Assembly (NCBI GenBank): GCA_903842755.1 | Contig: CAIMNF010000402.1 | Location: 1 to 19,189 of the forward strand | DNA length: 19,189 nt | Direction: 5' to 3' | Source: Oligoflexia bacterium | GTDB taxonomy: Bacteria; Bdellovibrionota; UBA1018; CAIMNF01 | In this document: piece by piece, positions 1-7,781 of the stretch | Position numbering within the stretch: the first letter of the stretch is position 1 | Layout of the letters: every line of letters begins with the position of its first letter | The notes under the pieces: generated by a model | Databases searched by the model: none | What the model saw: the letters and a program-made list of their open reading frames with translations, nothing else | Told to the model about the DNA's origin: nothing | Position numbers and translations under genes: made by a program

Positions 1-1
1 G

Positions 2-1834
2 TTGGTTAAGAAGTTTCAATTTTATATTGTTTTTGGACTCCTCCTTGTTTACCCCCTCTTTCAAACTTTTAGAAAAGCAGAAAAAATAGATTCCCCTTTC
101 ATGCTTCTTGTTCCTCAGAGCTCAGAAGGAATGGTTGCCACTGAAGTTTGGCAGCACGCTGCTCAGGATGAAGGCATCCCACTCACAACGGTGGACGACG
201 AGGATCTGTTAAATTCATTCCGCGATCAAGCTGTACGCGCAAAGGTGATCATTGTTCCGGACGAAGTCGCCGCAACCGCCCCTCCGCTGCTTTTGGCCTT
301 GCTTCAAAATTACGTTGAAAAAGGAGGCAAACTGGTTTTGGCGGGCGACGCATTAACGCGGGATTATAATGGTCGCTTTACCGAGTCCTTGCCACTGCAA
401 TCTTATTTTCATTTTCCGAAACTGCTCGAGCGAGTGGGCGACACCTTGCAGTTTAAAAACACGGCAATTCTCACTACCCAAGCTTGGATGGATGCGCTGG
501 CGATGCCGCCGGGCCGTTACGCGCGATCTTTAAATGCCAAAGATGGACTCCTGGCCTTCTGTACCTATTCTACCTTAGACACGCCTTACCCCCATTGGGT
601 GACGGAGCCCGTATCTTCTTTTAAAGGTAAAGTTCTCTTGCAAGCGGCAGATGGGAGTTTAGTGACCGGAATTTTAAAACGCGGAAAAGGGCAAGTGATG
701 TGGATTAATTTGCCACTCAGTTTTCTGAAACGGCGCACGGATGGACTTTTCCTCCATTCTTTGCTGCGCTGGATTTCGGAGGAATGGGCGGGGTTACCCA
801 CACTGCTTGGTGTGCCGGACGGAGTCGGGGGAGTGGTCTTAAATATTCATGTGGATTCGAATGCGGCCTTACCCGGCCTTGCGCTCATGAAAAAAATTGG
901 AGTTTTTCGCCATGGCCCTTTTTCGATTCACTTGACCGCAGGACCTGATGCGCATACGCCGGGCGACGGGCTGGGATTTAATTTACCTTCGAATCCAGTT
1001 GCGCAGGAGTGGGTAAGATCGTGGGTTGCAGAGGGGCATGCGGTTGGGGCTCACGGGGGTTGGATTCATGATTACTTTGGAAAAAACGTCGGTGATGAGG
1101 CTACTCCCGAGTGGACTCAGGATTTAGAAGAGAATCGCTACTGGATCGAAAAAATCACTGAAAAGCCAGTGCTCGAATATTCGTCTCCGGTCGGGAATCA
1201 TCCGGTATGGATTTCAAAATGGCTAACAGAGCACGGGTACCAATCGTATTATTTCGTTGGGAATACAGGGCTTGCCCCCACACGCAGCTATCGCGACGAT
1301 GTGCTCACTGATCAGAAGCTTTGGTCATTTCCGGTGACCGCGTTTAAACAAGTGACTTCGTTCGAAGAAGCAAGCGTAAATCATATTTCACAGGCTGAAA
1401 TGCAAGACTGGTTAGTTGAACTTTCCAAATTTGTGACGGATCAAAAAACCGTAAGGCTCTTTTATTTTCACCCCCCCGGAATCTCCTTTTATCAAAAACC
1501 AATGCTCGAGTGGCTAAAGTTAAATGAAACCCTTAAAAAAGCGGGTAAATTCAATTGGTACTCGATGACCAGAATTGCAAATTTCCTAAACGCACGCGAG
1601 CAAGTTCAGTGGAAAATTGTTCCGACCGACCTCCCCCATCAACGAAGACTTGAAGTTTCAGCCATGCCGGGCTTGCACGAAATGGTTTGGCAATTTAGAA
1701 AAGAGACGGTTCGAAACCTGAGGGTCATGGAAGGACAGGGGAGCGTGCGAGAAGAAGGGGACAAGCTACAATTCCAGCCGAGTTCCGATGCCTCGGTTAC
1801 GCTTCAATATGAGGAAGTCGAAAATGAAAATTAA
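2..1834 (+). CDS. NodB-type polysaccharide deacetylase-like protein with N-terminal membrane anchor and GATase-like domain
   Basis: A likely envelope-polysaccharide N-deacetylase of 610 residues. Residues 5-22 form one hydrophobic signal or anchor segment. Residues ~33-265 look like a class I glutamine-amidotransferase-like fold (VIIVPDEVA at 82-90, GGKLVLAGDA at 108-117), as found ahead of deacetylase domains in other secreted sugar enzymes. The NodB-like part spans ~275-540: IHVDSN (282-287) fits the metal/catalytic Asp motif, GAHGGWIH (349-356) the paired-His metal motif, SPVGNH (395-400) the third motif, and FYFHPPG (487-493) the late catalytic His. A short beta-rich tail follows. The start is a TTG at the window edge, so the true start could lie upstream. 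It overlaps the next gene by 11 bases, so both are probably translated together. Deacetylase family membership is fairly sure; the substrate is unknown. Confidence 0.75.
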   Translation: MVKKFQFYIVFGLLLVYPLFQTFRKAEKIDSPFMLLVPQSSEGMVATEVWQHAAQDEGIPLTTVDDEDLLNSFRDQAVRAKVIIVPDEVAATAPPLLLALLQNYVEKGGKLVLAGDALTRDYNGRFTESLPLQSYFHFPKLLERVGDTLQFKNTAILTTQAWMDALAMPPGRYARSLNAKDGLLAFCTYSTLDTPYPHWVTEPVSSFKGKVLLQAADGSLVTGILKRGKGQVMWINLPLSFLKRRTDGLFLHSLLRWISEEWAGLPTLLGVPDGVGGVVLNIHVDSNAALPGLALMKKIGVFRHGPFSIHLTAGPDAHTPGDGLGFNLPSNPVAQEWVRSWVAEGHAVGAHGGWIHDYFGKNVGDEATPEWTQDLEENRYWIEKITEKPVLEYSSPVGNHPVWISKWLTEHGYQSYYFVGNTGLAPTRSYRDDVLTDQKLWSFPVTAFKQVTSFEEASVNHISQAEMQDWLVELSKFVTDQKTVRLFYFHPPGISFYQKPMLEWLKLNETLKKAGKFNWYSMTRIANFLNAREQVQWKIVPTDLPHQRRLEVSAMPGLHEMVWQFRKETVRNLRVMEGQGSVREEGDKLQFQPSSDASVTLQYEEVENEN

Positions 1835-2627
1835 ACGGTTAGGTTTCCCATTTGCCGCCTTATTGGTGGTTGGCGGTATTGATTTTTCCGGTAGCTGGAT
1901 GCTGCAAGCAGGGGCCCAGGAGCCCGATCGTGCAGAATTAGAGTACGTTCATTCCTTTTTAAATTCAGGCTTTAGCGATTGGAATGATCTGAATTTTAGA
2001 AATATTGATCAGCCCAGCGAAAAAGATGTGCTGATCCTTGAGGCCGATTATAAGAATCATTTTTCGGAACCTGCGGCGTTATTTAGTGCAAATCTCACGC
2101 GCAATTATTCCGAAAATTGGTATCAAGATTATAGTGGGACTTATGCAACGAACGCTAAGGTCTTGCCGGGGTGGATTCTTTTTACCGAAATTCACCGGAA
2201 GTGGACCGCGCAAAAATCGTGGGTCACGGGTTTTGGAGTGGGGTATATTTCAAACGAAGCTCCCTATTCAAATGCCTACGGTTTGGCAGAAATTTCTTAT
2301 TATTTTCCGCAGCTTTTTTCACTCCAAGGAGGATTTCGATTGAATGACAGCTTTCCGGGGGCGGTAGTCACGTGTCGAGCTTACGCGGTACTTAATCTTG
2401 TTTTTGAAAACCGAATCGAAGCCTTTTTGAAGTTCGAGATGGGACACGAAGGCTACTCGTTAGTGGCTGCTGGAGACTTTAAAACTGAGTTTTCGAGCGT
2501 GGAAGAAACGGCGCAAGTGCGCTATTGGTTTCGTTCCCATTGGGGCGGTTCCTTGAATATTGATTTTTACCAAAGCCCGTATTACGACCGCAACTCCCTT
2601 GGAGTTGCGGCCTTGTTCCAGTTTTAG
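1824..2627 (+). CDS. YaiO-like outer-membrane beta-barrel protein
   Basis: Predicted outer-membrane barrel of 267 residues. A signal peptide covers residues 1-31, with likely cleavage at AGA-QE. The mature part is made of alternating aromatic and polar strands (for example WYQDYSGTY, GFGVGYISN, YSNAYGLAEISYYF) and ends with Phe in ALFQF, the usual barrel C-terminal signature. The pattern and length resemble the YaiO family, members of which sit beside polysaccharide synthesis or deacetylation genes. I chose the ATG at 1824 because GAGGAAG at 1811-1817 is well spaced and the signal peptide then starts correctly; ATGs at 1788 and 1809 would add a charged leader. It overlaps the deacetylase gene, which suggests a shared role in exporting or anchoring a polysaccharide. 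Barrel nature is well supported; the YaiO assignment is from overall pattern. Confidence 0.68.
   Translation: MKIKRLGFPFAALLVVGGIDFSGSWMLQAGAQEPDRAELEYVHSFLNSGFSDWNDLNFRNIDQPSEKDVLILEADYKNHFSEPAALFSANLTRNYSENWYQDYSGTYATNAKVLPGWILFTEIHRKWTAQKSWVTGFGVGYISNEAPYSNAYGLAEISYYFPQLFSLQGGFRLNDSFPGAVVTCRAYAVLNLVFENRIEAFLKFEMGHEGYSLVAAGDFKTEFSSVEETAQVRYWFRSHWGGSLNIDFYQSPYYDRNSLGVAALFQF
2588..2610. other. Perfect 10-bp inverted repeat near the end of the barrel gene
   Basis: CCGCAACTCC, a CTT loop, then GGAGTTGCGG: ten uninterrupted base pairs with a three-base loop, ending 17 bases before the stop-codon end of the barrel gene. The RNA hairpin would be very stable. No U-run follows directly, only a T-rich stretch around 2620-2635, so it is not a standard intrinsic terminator. 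It may weaken read-through towards the convergent permease gene or protect the mRNA 3' end. Confidence 0.5.
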
Positions 2628-2648
2628 TTAAGTTTTGGCCAAGTTCCA

Positions 2649-2750
2649 GCCCATTAAGTCTAATTGCCCATTAGGCCTAGTTGCCCATTAGGCCTAGTTG
2701 CCCATTAGGCCTAGTTGCCCATTAGGCCTAGTTGCCCATTAGGCCTAGTT
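2649..2750. repeat. 17-bp tandem repeat, six copies
   Basis: The unit GCCCATTAGGCCTAGTT is repeated head to tail. Copies at 2666, 2683, 2700, 2717 and 2734 are identical; the outermost copy at 2649-2665 differs at three positions. Each unit carries the 8-bp palindrome TAGGCCTA. The array lies between two convergent genes and runs into the permease gene: read on the minus strand, the copy nearest the gene encodes QLGLMG and the next supplies the last Asn codon and the TAG stop. Identity of five copies points to recent expansion by slippage, starting from the gene's 3' end. Confidence 0.95.
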
Positions 2751-4281
2751 GGTAGATGACTACAGCGGTCACCACCAACGACGCAAGGGAAACACCAAAG
2801 CCAATCGTCGACAGTTTATGATTGTAAGTTCCATTCCCCAATTTTGATTTTTTAATTCCATAGGCGAAATAGATTAAAAATCCAAGTTCAAGCCACACAA
2901 TCAGTCGGGTCCAGTTTTCCCAGCCCAAGTGATAAATCATAAAGAAACAAACGGCCACACCCAACAGGGGAACTACGGGTACAAAGGGAGTACGAAAAGG
3001 GCGTGCCGCGCTTGGATTGGTTTTCCTCATGATAATAATCCCAATGGAAACGAGGACAAACGCGAAAAGAGTTCCAATGCTCGTCATCTCGCCAACGATA
3101 TCGCCGGGAATGAAGGCAGCAAAAATCGAAACAAAGGCAAATAACAAAAGATTTGCTTTGGCAGGAGTTCTAAAGCGCGGATGAACTTCCGAAAACATTT
3201 TTGGGAGCAATCCGTCGTTCGCCATGGAGTAAAAAACCCGTGCTTGCCCTAAAAGCATGACCAAGATTACGGATGAAAACCCTGCAAGGACGGCAATGGT
3301 AATCAAGTTACTAAACCAGCTGTAGCCGGGCATGTAGGTTGAAATGGCATACGCGACAGCGGCTTCGTGTCCCGCGCCGACATTGCTAAAATCTTTATAG
3401 TTAGCGATACCCGTCAGTACGTAAGAAAATAGAATATAAAGGATCGTGCAAAAAGCCAATGATCCTAAAATACCGATGGGCATTCCTTTTTGAGGATCTT
3501 TTGCTTCCTGAGCAGCCGTCGAGACGGCGTCAAAGCCGACATACGCGAAAAAGACAATTCCCGCGCCTCGGAAAACCCCCTGCCATCCAAAGGCGTCTCC
3601 ACCTTCGTTCGGTGGAACAATCACTGCATGGTTAACCGGATTAATAAACTTCCAACCTAAGATGACGAAAAAAATCACAATCGTCACTTTCACGGCGACG
3701 ATAATGTTGTTGAGGGTCGCCGACTCTTTGGTGCCGCGAATGAGCACTAAGGTCAGTACGGAGAGAATAAAGATTGCCGGTAAGTTAATCAATCCGTGCT
3801 CCCCAGTTGTAAGCGAAGCTTGGAAAGGCGAGTGGCAATAAGCATAGGGAATGGTAAAGCCTAAAAACGATTGGCACAATTTGTTCAGATACTCCGACCA
3901 CGCGATTGCAACGGTAGCTGCACCCAATGCGTATTCAAGCACTAAGTCCCAACCAATCACCCAAGCAATCAATTCGCCCATCGTGGCGTAGGAGTACGTG
4001 TAAGCACTGCCCGCGATGGGAATCATTGCCGCGAACTCGACGTAACAAAGTCCTGCGAAGGCACATCCTAAAGCCGCGATGACGTATGACCACATCACGC
4101 CAGGCCCCGCATAGTTCCCTGCTGCGGAAGCCGTTCTCACAAAAATTCCAGCTCCGATAATTGCTCCCACACCCAACGCAAGTAATGTTCCCGAACCTAG
4201 GGTTCTTTTTAGGGTGTGAGTGCCTTCTTCTCCGGCCTCGGCTTGTAGTTGTTTTAGAGACTTCGTTCTAAATAAAATCAT
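2728..4281 (-). CDS. APC-superfamily amino-acid permease (CAT/YfnA type)
   Basis: Inner-membrane amino-acid transporter of 517 residues with about 12-14 hydrophobic segments. The TM1 signature GVGAIIGAGIF (37-47), which in LeuT-fold APC proteins forms the unwound substrate-binding break, is followed by a TM2 and loop pattern containing EFAAMIPIAGSAYTYSYATMGE, and by GWDLVLEYALGAATVAIAWSEY. The middle has the conserved GFDAVSTAAQEAKDPQKGMP. This matches the cationic amino-acid transporter/YfnA branch; the substrate cannot be read from sequence. The ATG at 4281 has AAGGAG eight bases upstream. The last residues, QLGLMGN, and the stop come from the 17-bp tandem repeat. It is divergent from a paralogous permease gene 70 bases away. 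Confidence 0.9.
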   Translation of the reverse strand: MILFRTKSLKQLQAEAGEEGTHTLKRTLGSGTLLALGVGAIIGAGIFVRTASAAGNYAGPGVMWSYVIAALGCAFAGLCYVEFAAMIPIAGSAYTYSYATMGELIAWVIGWDLVLEYALGAATVAIAWSEYLNKLCQSFLGFTIPYAYCHSPFQASLTTGEHGLINLPAIFILSVLTLVLIRGTKESATLNNIIVAVKVTIVIFFVILGWKFINPVNHAVIVPPNEGGDAFGWQGVFRGAGIVFFAYVGFDAVSTAAQEAKDPQKGMPIGILGSLAFCTILYILFSYVLTGIANYKDFSNVGAGHEAAVAYAISTYMPGYSWFSNLITIAVLAGFSSVILVMLLGQARVFYSMANDGLLPKMFSEVHPRFRTPAKANLLLFAFVSIFAAFIPGDIVGEMTSIGTLFAFVLVSIGIIIMRKTNPSAARPFRTPFVPVVPLLGVAVCFFMIYHLGWENWTRLIVWLELGFLIYFAYGIKKSKLGNGTYNHKLSTIGFGVSLASLVVTAVVIYQLGLMGN

Positions 4282-4312
4282 CGTGCGGGCTCCTTGCTTT
4301 TTTGAGTTCTAC

Positions 4313-4324
4313 CCATCATGATGG
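4313..4324. promoter_or_regulatory. 12-bp palindrome between the divergent permease genes
   Basis: CCATCATGATGG is a perfect palindrome near the middle of the 70-bp region (4282-4351) separating the two permease start codons. Its position suits an operator acting on both promoters. I could not identify convincing -35/-10 pairs in this region, and no regulator gene is adjacent, so the role is inferred from symmetry and location alone. Confidence 0.3.
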
Positions 4325-4351
4325 CCTGTACAAGGGAGCTGCGTCAAGAAA

Positions 4352-6115
4352 ATGAATTGGAAAAATCTGGGAAGAACTAAGCCGATCGACATGATTTTGC
4401 AAGAAGCGGAAACTCACACCACCCACAACCCTGAAATGAATGCGGTTGAAACCGGAATGAAGCGAACGCTCGGTGTTTGGGACCTGACCGCGATGGGAAT
4501 TGCGGCGGTGATTGGTGCCGGGATTTTTTCAACGGTCGGAACGGCAGCCGCCCAAGGCGGGCCTGGTGTGGTCTTTTTATTTATTTTTACGGCAATTGCC
4601 TGTGCTTTTAGTGCTTTTTGTTACGCCGAATTTGCTTCAGCAATTCCGGTGGCTGGCTCGGCCTACACGTATGCGTATGCTTCGCTGGGTGAACTTTTAG
4701 CATGGATCATTGGCTGGGATTTACTGATGGAATACGCCATTGGAAACATTGCGGTCGCGATTTCTTGGGCCGATTATTTTACCACGCTGCTGGACGGCTA
4801 TGGCATTCACATTCCTCGCTACCTTACGATGGACCTGCTAACGGCCTCGCGGGGCTTCGGTGCGGTTCAAGAGAATCTCGTAAAAGGCTTGTCCATGGCG
4901 GACATGACTGCCAAAGGGTTAGTGACTTCAGCGCAAGTGGATGCCTATTCCGCCTGGTTAAACGCGCCCCATTTAATGGGCATTCCTCTGGTCATGAATT
5001 TGCCGGCACTGGGTGTCGTGATCTTAGTCAGTTGGGTAGTGTACATCGGTATTCAAGAGTCCAAGCGCGTTTCAAACTTCATGGTGATCTTGAAGTTAAT
5101 CGTTTTAGCTTTGGTGATCGCAGTGGGCGCATTTTACGTGAAGCCTGCGAACTGGTCCCCATTTGCTCCGCACGGGGTTACGGGCATTTTGAAGGGTGTT
5201 TCGGCAGTTTTTTTTGCCTATATCGGATTTGATGCGATTTCGACCACGGCGGAAGAATGTAAAAATCCCCAGCGGGACTTGCCCCGTGCGATGGTGTATT
5301 CGTTAGTGATTTGTACGGTTCTTTACATCTTAGTTTCTTTGGTTTTGACCGGAATCGTTAACTCTGAGCACTTGGCGGTAGGTGATCCGTTGGCGTATGT
5401 TTTCGGAAAAGATGGCGCAAATGTAAATTGGATTTCCGGGATCATTGCAGTCAGTGCAGTGATCGCTATGTTTACGGTGCTGTTGGTTTTTCAATTGGGC
5501 CAGCCGCGGATTTGGATGGTCATGAGTCGGGACGGGCTTCTCCCTAAGATTTTTTCAGCGATTCACCCTAAATATAAAACCCCTTGGTTTTCGACGATCG
5601 TGGCGGGAGTGTTGGTCGCTGTTCCCAGCTTGTTTATGAACTTAACGGAAGTGACGGATTTATCGTCCATTGGGACTCTTTGCGCCTTCGTATTGGTTTG
5701 TGCAGGGGTACTCCGCTTTGATCCGCACCGACCGAAGGTTCCAGGTCGCTTTTACACGCCCTATATCAATGGGAAGTATTTATTTCCTGCGTTGGTATTG
5801 ATTGCGGGCATTCTGTTGCTTAAGTTTAACGGCGATGGAGTTTCGGATTATTTCAGCGCGAAGGGTGATTTTAAAGAAAAGATTCCGTTGGCCGGTTTTT
5901 TATTGGGAATCGTTTACCTTTGCTGGCTAACCTTTAAGCGAAGCTTTTCGCTGATTCCGCTTCTGGGGCTTACCAGTTGTGCGTACCTCATGACCGAGTT
6001 GGGTTGGACGAATTGGGCGCGGTTTGGCATTTGGTTGGTGGTGGGGCTCGTGATTTACTTTTTGTATAGCTACCAGCATTCTAAATTGTCCGGAGCGGAA
6101 GGCGTAAAGTCCTAA
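4352..6115 (+). CDS. APC-superfamily amino-acid permease with enlarged periplasmic loop
   Basis: Amino-acid permease of 587 residues, paralogous to the divergent gene. It has the TM1 break AAVIGAGIF (51-59), then EFASAIPVAGSAYTYAYASLGE and GWDLLMEYAIGNIAVAISWADY, and later GFDAISTTAEECKNPQRDLP. It is about 70 residues longer than its neighbour. Much of the excess lies in the loop between the third and fourth membrane segments (roughly residues 150-210), where an Ala/Met-rich stretch (MADMTAKGLVTSAQVDAYSAW) replaces a short loop. AGGGAG lies 13 bases before the ATG, rather far for a Shine-Dalgarno, but no better start is visible. The gene shares four bases with the convergent gene's stop. Family is sure; substrate is not. 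Confidence 0.9.
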   Translation: MNWKNLGRTKPIDMILQEAETHTTHNPEMNAVETGMKRTLGVWDLTAMGIAAVIGAGIFSTVGTAAAQGGPGVVFLFIFTAIACAFSAFCYAEFASAIPVAGSAYTYAYASLGELLAWIIGWDLLMEYAIGNIAVAISWADYFTTLLDGYGIHIPRYLTMDLLTASRGFGAVQENLVKGLSMADMTAKGLVTSAQVDAYSAWLNAPHLMGIPLVMNLPALGVVILVSWVVYIGIQESKRVSNFMVILKLIVLALVIAVGAFYVKPANWSPFAPHGVTGILKGVSAVFFAYIGFDAISTTAEECKNPQRDLPRAMVYSLVICTVLYILVSLVLTGIVNSEHLAVGDPLAYVFGKDGANVNWISGIIAVSAVIAMFTVLLVFQLGQPRIWMVMSRDGLLPKIFSAIHPKYKTPWFSTIVAGVLVAVPSLFMNLTEVTDLSSIGTLCAFVLVCAGVLRFDPHRPKVPGRFYTPYINGKYLFPALVLIAGILLLKFNGDGVSDYFSAKGDFKEKIPLAGFLLGIVYLCWLTFKRSFSLIPLLGLTSCAYLMTELGWTNWARFGIWLVVGLVIYFLYSYQHSKLSGAEGVKS

Positions 6116-6972
6116 TCCAACCGAATCGGTAAAAATACCCAAATCCAAAAGTGATCTGGCGTCTCGACGATTCGCGCAAGGCGCAGGAGCACAGGATCAG
6201 TTCGAGCATCTGGGGTGTCTTCTTGAAACCAAACCGAGGCATTTTTCTTTTCGACAAACTCCAGGTCGCTTGAGCGGAGCTTTCCGCGTTTCCCGTTTAG
6301 GCTAAGTTTGGCGTCGAGTGGTTCACCCGCTGGTGTACTCAGTAAAACGATAGGTACATCGACATTCGAAACGGTTAAATAAGTTTGAAGTCCCGCTTTT
6401 CCTTGATGAAAGACGGCCGCATACTCGATTACTAAATCCTCCCAATAAGACGAGATTTCACTCGAGGCCATGATTAAGTCATTTCGGGCGGAGTCTGCAG
6501 TGGCATCAAAAGAAACGGCACCATCATAATCGCTTTGGTTTTCTGCACGGGCCGATTCTGGGCGGTCAGTTGCAGAGAATCCGTCCGTCACAAAGGGAGT
6601 TCTCCTTCGGTTAAGCGTGATGACTTTGCTCCGGATTTGTTCTTTCCAGTTCGTCAAAACGTATTCAATATTCTGAAGTTGTTGAGCCTCGGAAGTTCCC
6701 TGCTTGGAAATTTGCTTAAGTTCTGCAAAAAGACTCTCATTGATTAACCGGGAGGCGGCATCGTAGCCGCGTTTTTGCACGCCTTTGAGTGTTTCAATTA
6801 ATCGCTCGGCTGGATTTACTCCTAAAGTGGGGGAAGTGTGCACTGCCTGAACCAGTGGTTCTAATTGGGCCATTTGGCCCGGGTTTAGTCGAAGGTCGCA
6901 GGGGTTCGGCTCTGCCTGGGTTAAGGACGGTAATAAAATAAGGGCAAGCGCGTAAGCAATTCTAGGGTGCAC
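6112..6972 (-). CDS. Exported protein of unknown function
   Basis: 286 residues with a classical signal peptide, residues 1-20, and likely cleavage at TQA-EP. The single cysteine after cleavage is not in a lipobox, so this should be a soluble periplasmic protein. The first half is predicted mostly helical and charged; residues ~140-200 are acidic and Ala/Ser-rich; the C-terminal ~90 residues look like a beta-sandwich ending in HFWIWVFLPIRLD. I recognise no domain. The start is GTG with no Shine-Dalgarno: a TTGACA, 17 bp, TAAAAA promoter ends six bases before it, so the mRNA may be leaderless. Its TAG stop overlaps the TAA of the convergent permease gene. Confidence 0.7.
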   Translation of the reverse strand: MHPRIAYALALILLPSLTQAEPNPCDLRLNPGQMAQLEPLVQAVHTSPTLGVNPAERLIETLKGVQKRGYDAASRLINESLFAELKQISKQGTSEAQQLQNIEYVLTNWKEQIRSKVITLNRRRTPFVTDGFSATDRPESARAENQSDYDGAVSFDATADSARNDLIMASSEISSYWEDLVIEYAAVFHQGKAGLQTYLTVSNVDVPIVLLSTPAGEPLDAKLSLNGKRGKLRSSDLEFVEKKNASVWFQEDTPDARTDPVLLRLARIVETPDHFWIWVFLPIRLD

Positions 6973-6978
6973 GGCGCT

Positions 6979-7007
6979 TTTTTACATAATTTAAATTTAT
7001 ATGTCAA
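6979..7007 (-). promoter_or_regulatory. Sigma70-like promoter abutting a GTG start
   Basis: On the minus strand, a consensus -35 TTGACA (7007-7002), a 17-bp AT-rich spacer and a -10-like TAAAAA (6984-6979). Six bases separate the -10 from the GTG at 6972, which puts the expected transcription start at or next to the start codon. No Shine-Dalgarno is present, consistent with a leaderless transcript. Confidence 0.5.
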
Positions 7008-7033
7008 TATGACTTTCATTGAAGACTGCGGAC

Positions 7034-7717
7034 TTAAGGGGCCTTAAATTTCATGAACACTTTGTCCCAAATGGGCGTACTAATTCCAAAATTTTTATTT
7101 TCATCCATAAAATGGTGAATCGCATGAAACTTGCGCATAAATTTTCCCAAAGCGCTGGTGGGTTGAACGTAATGTTCATAGTAGTGAACGGCATCATAGG
7201 CCAGGTAACCTAAAAGGAGTCCGCCGTAGAATGCAAAAAACAGCGAGCTTCCTAAAATGAGCCAAAAACAAAACCCAAGGAGGGTTCCTAAAGGCCAAGC
7301 CAATATAATGGGCATGACCAAGCGAGTAGGATCATTGGGAAACTCATGGTGATACCCGTGTAACATAAAAACCAAAAACTTAATGCGTGGTGGAGTGGTT
7401 GGCGTAATTTTTTTATGAAAAAGAAACATATGAATCACGTATTCAATTAAGGTCCATGATAAAAAACCAACCACAAGCAATCCAAGAGATTGAGTAAAGG
7501 GGCGGTATTCAAGCCCTTTAAGGAATAATAAAGTGGAGACCGGAATTACCCAAAAAAAAGGAACTAACGGATGCGCCCGCGCAATGCGGTACTCAATAAA
7601 ATGATTTCTAAAAATAGGCATTCCGTTGGGGCGTTTGAGCGATTCTTTGGATGGGCTCGATTGAATGCCCTGCCAGCGGCCATAGGCTTCCAGGATTTCA
7701 TCAGTATAGAGATTCAT
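7034..7717 (-). CDS. Fatty-acid hydroxylase of the FA2H/sterol desaturase superfamily
   Basis: Membrane di-iron oxygenase of 227 residues, expected to hydroxylate an acyl chain, probably at C2, using O2. The histidine clusters follow the FA2H order: H96...H101 (EYVIHMFLFH), HGYHH (120-124), HYYEH (178-182) and HAIHH (198-202), with PNDPTRLVMP and NFGISTPIWDKVF as flanking family signatures. Four hydrophobic segments lie at about 50-67, 76-95, 133-155 and 158-175. The N-terminal cytochrome b5 domain of the eukaryotic enzyme is absent, so an external electron donor is needed. Bacterial homologues are often tied to sphingolipid or lipid A acyl chains; no sphingolipid gene is visible here. The start lacks a clear Shine-Dalgarno. 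It lies 61 bases upstream of the exported-protein gene, which has its own promoter. Confidence 0.87.
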   Translation of the reverse strand: MNLYTDEILEAYGRWQGIQSSPSKESLKRPNGMPIFRNHFIEYRIARAHPLVPFFWVIPVSTLLFLKGLEYRPFTQSLGLLVVGFLSWTLIEYVIHMFLFHKKITPTTPPRIKFLVFMLHGYHHEFPNDPTRLVMPIILAWPLGTLLGFCFWLILGSSLFFAFYGGLLLGYLAYDAVHYYEHYVQPTSALGKFMRKFHAIHHFMDENKNFGISTPIWDKVFMKFKAP

Positions 7718-7781
7718 GATTTGGTTTTAACCCGATTAGCATTAGTTTTAAATTAAATTCCGCGTGCTTCAGTCCAGAAAA

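Noticed and set aside
1788..1823. Earlier ATG starts for the barrel gene
   Set aside because: They would put an Arg/Lys-rich extension before the signal peptide, and the good ribosome binding site serves the ATG at 1824.
2649..2750. The tandem repeat as a CRISPR array
   Set aside because: The 17-bp units are contiguous with no spacers, and no cas genes are nearby.
4702..5232. A 176-codon open frame inside the second permease gene
   Set aside because: It lies wholly within the permease in another frame, its Gly/Arg/His-rich residues look like out-of-frame coding sequence, and it has no ribosome binding site.
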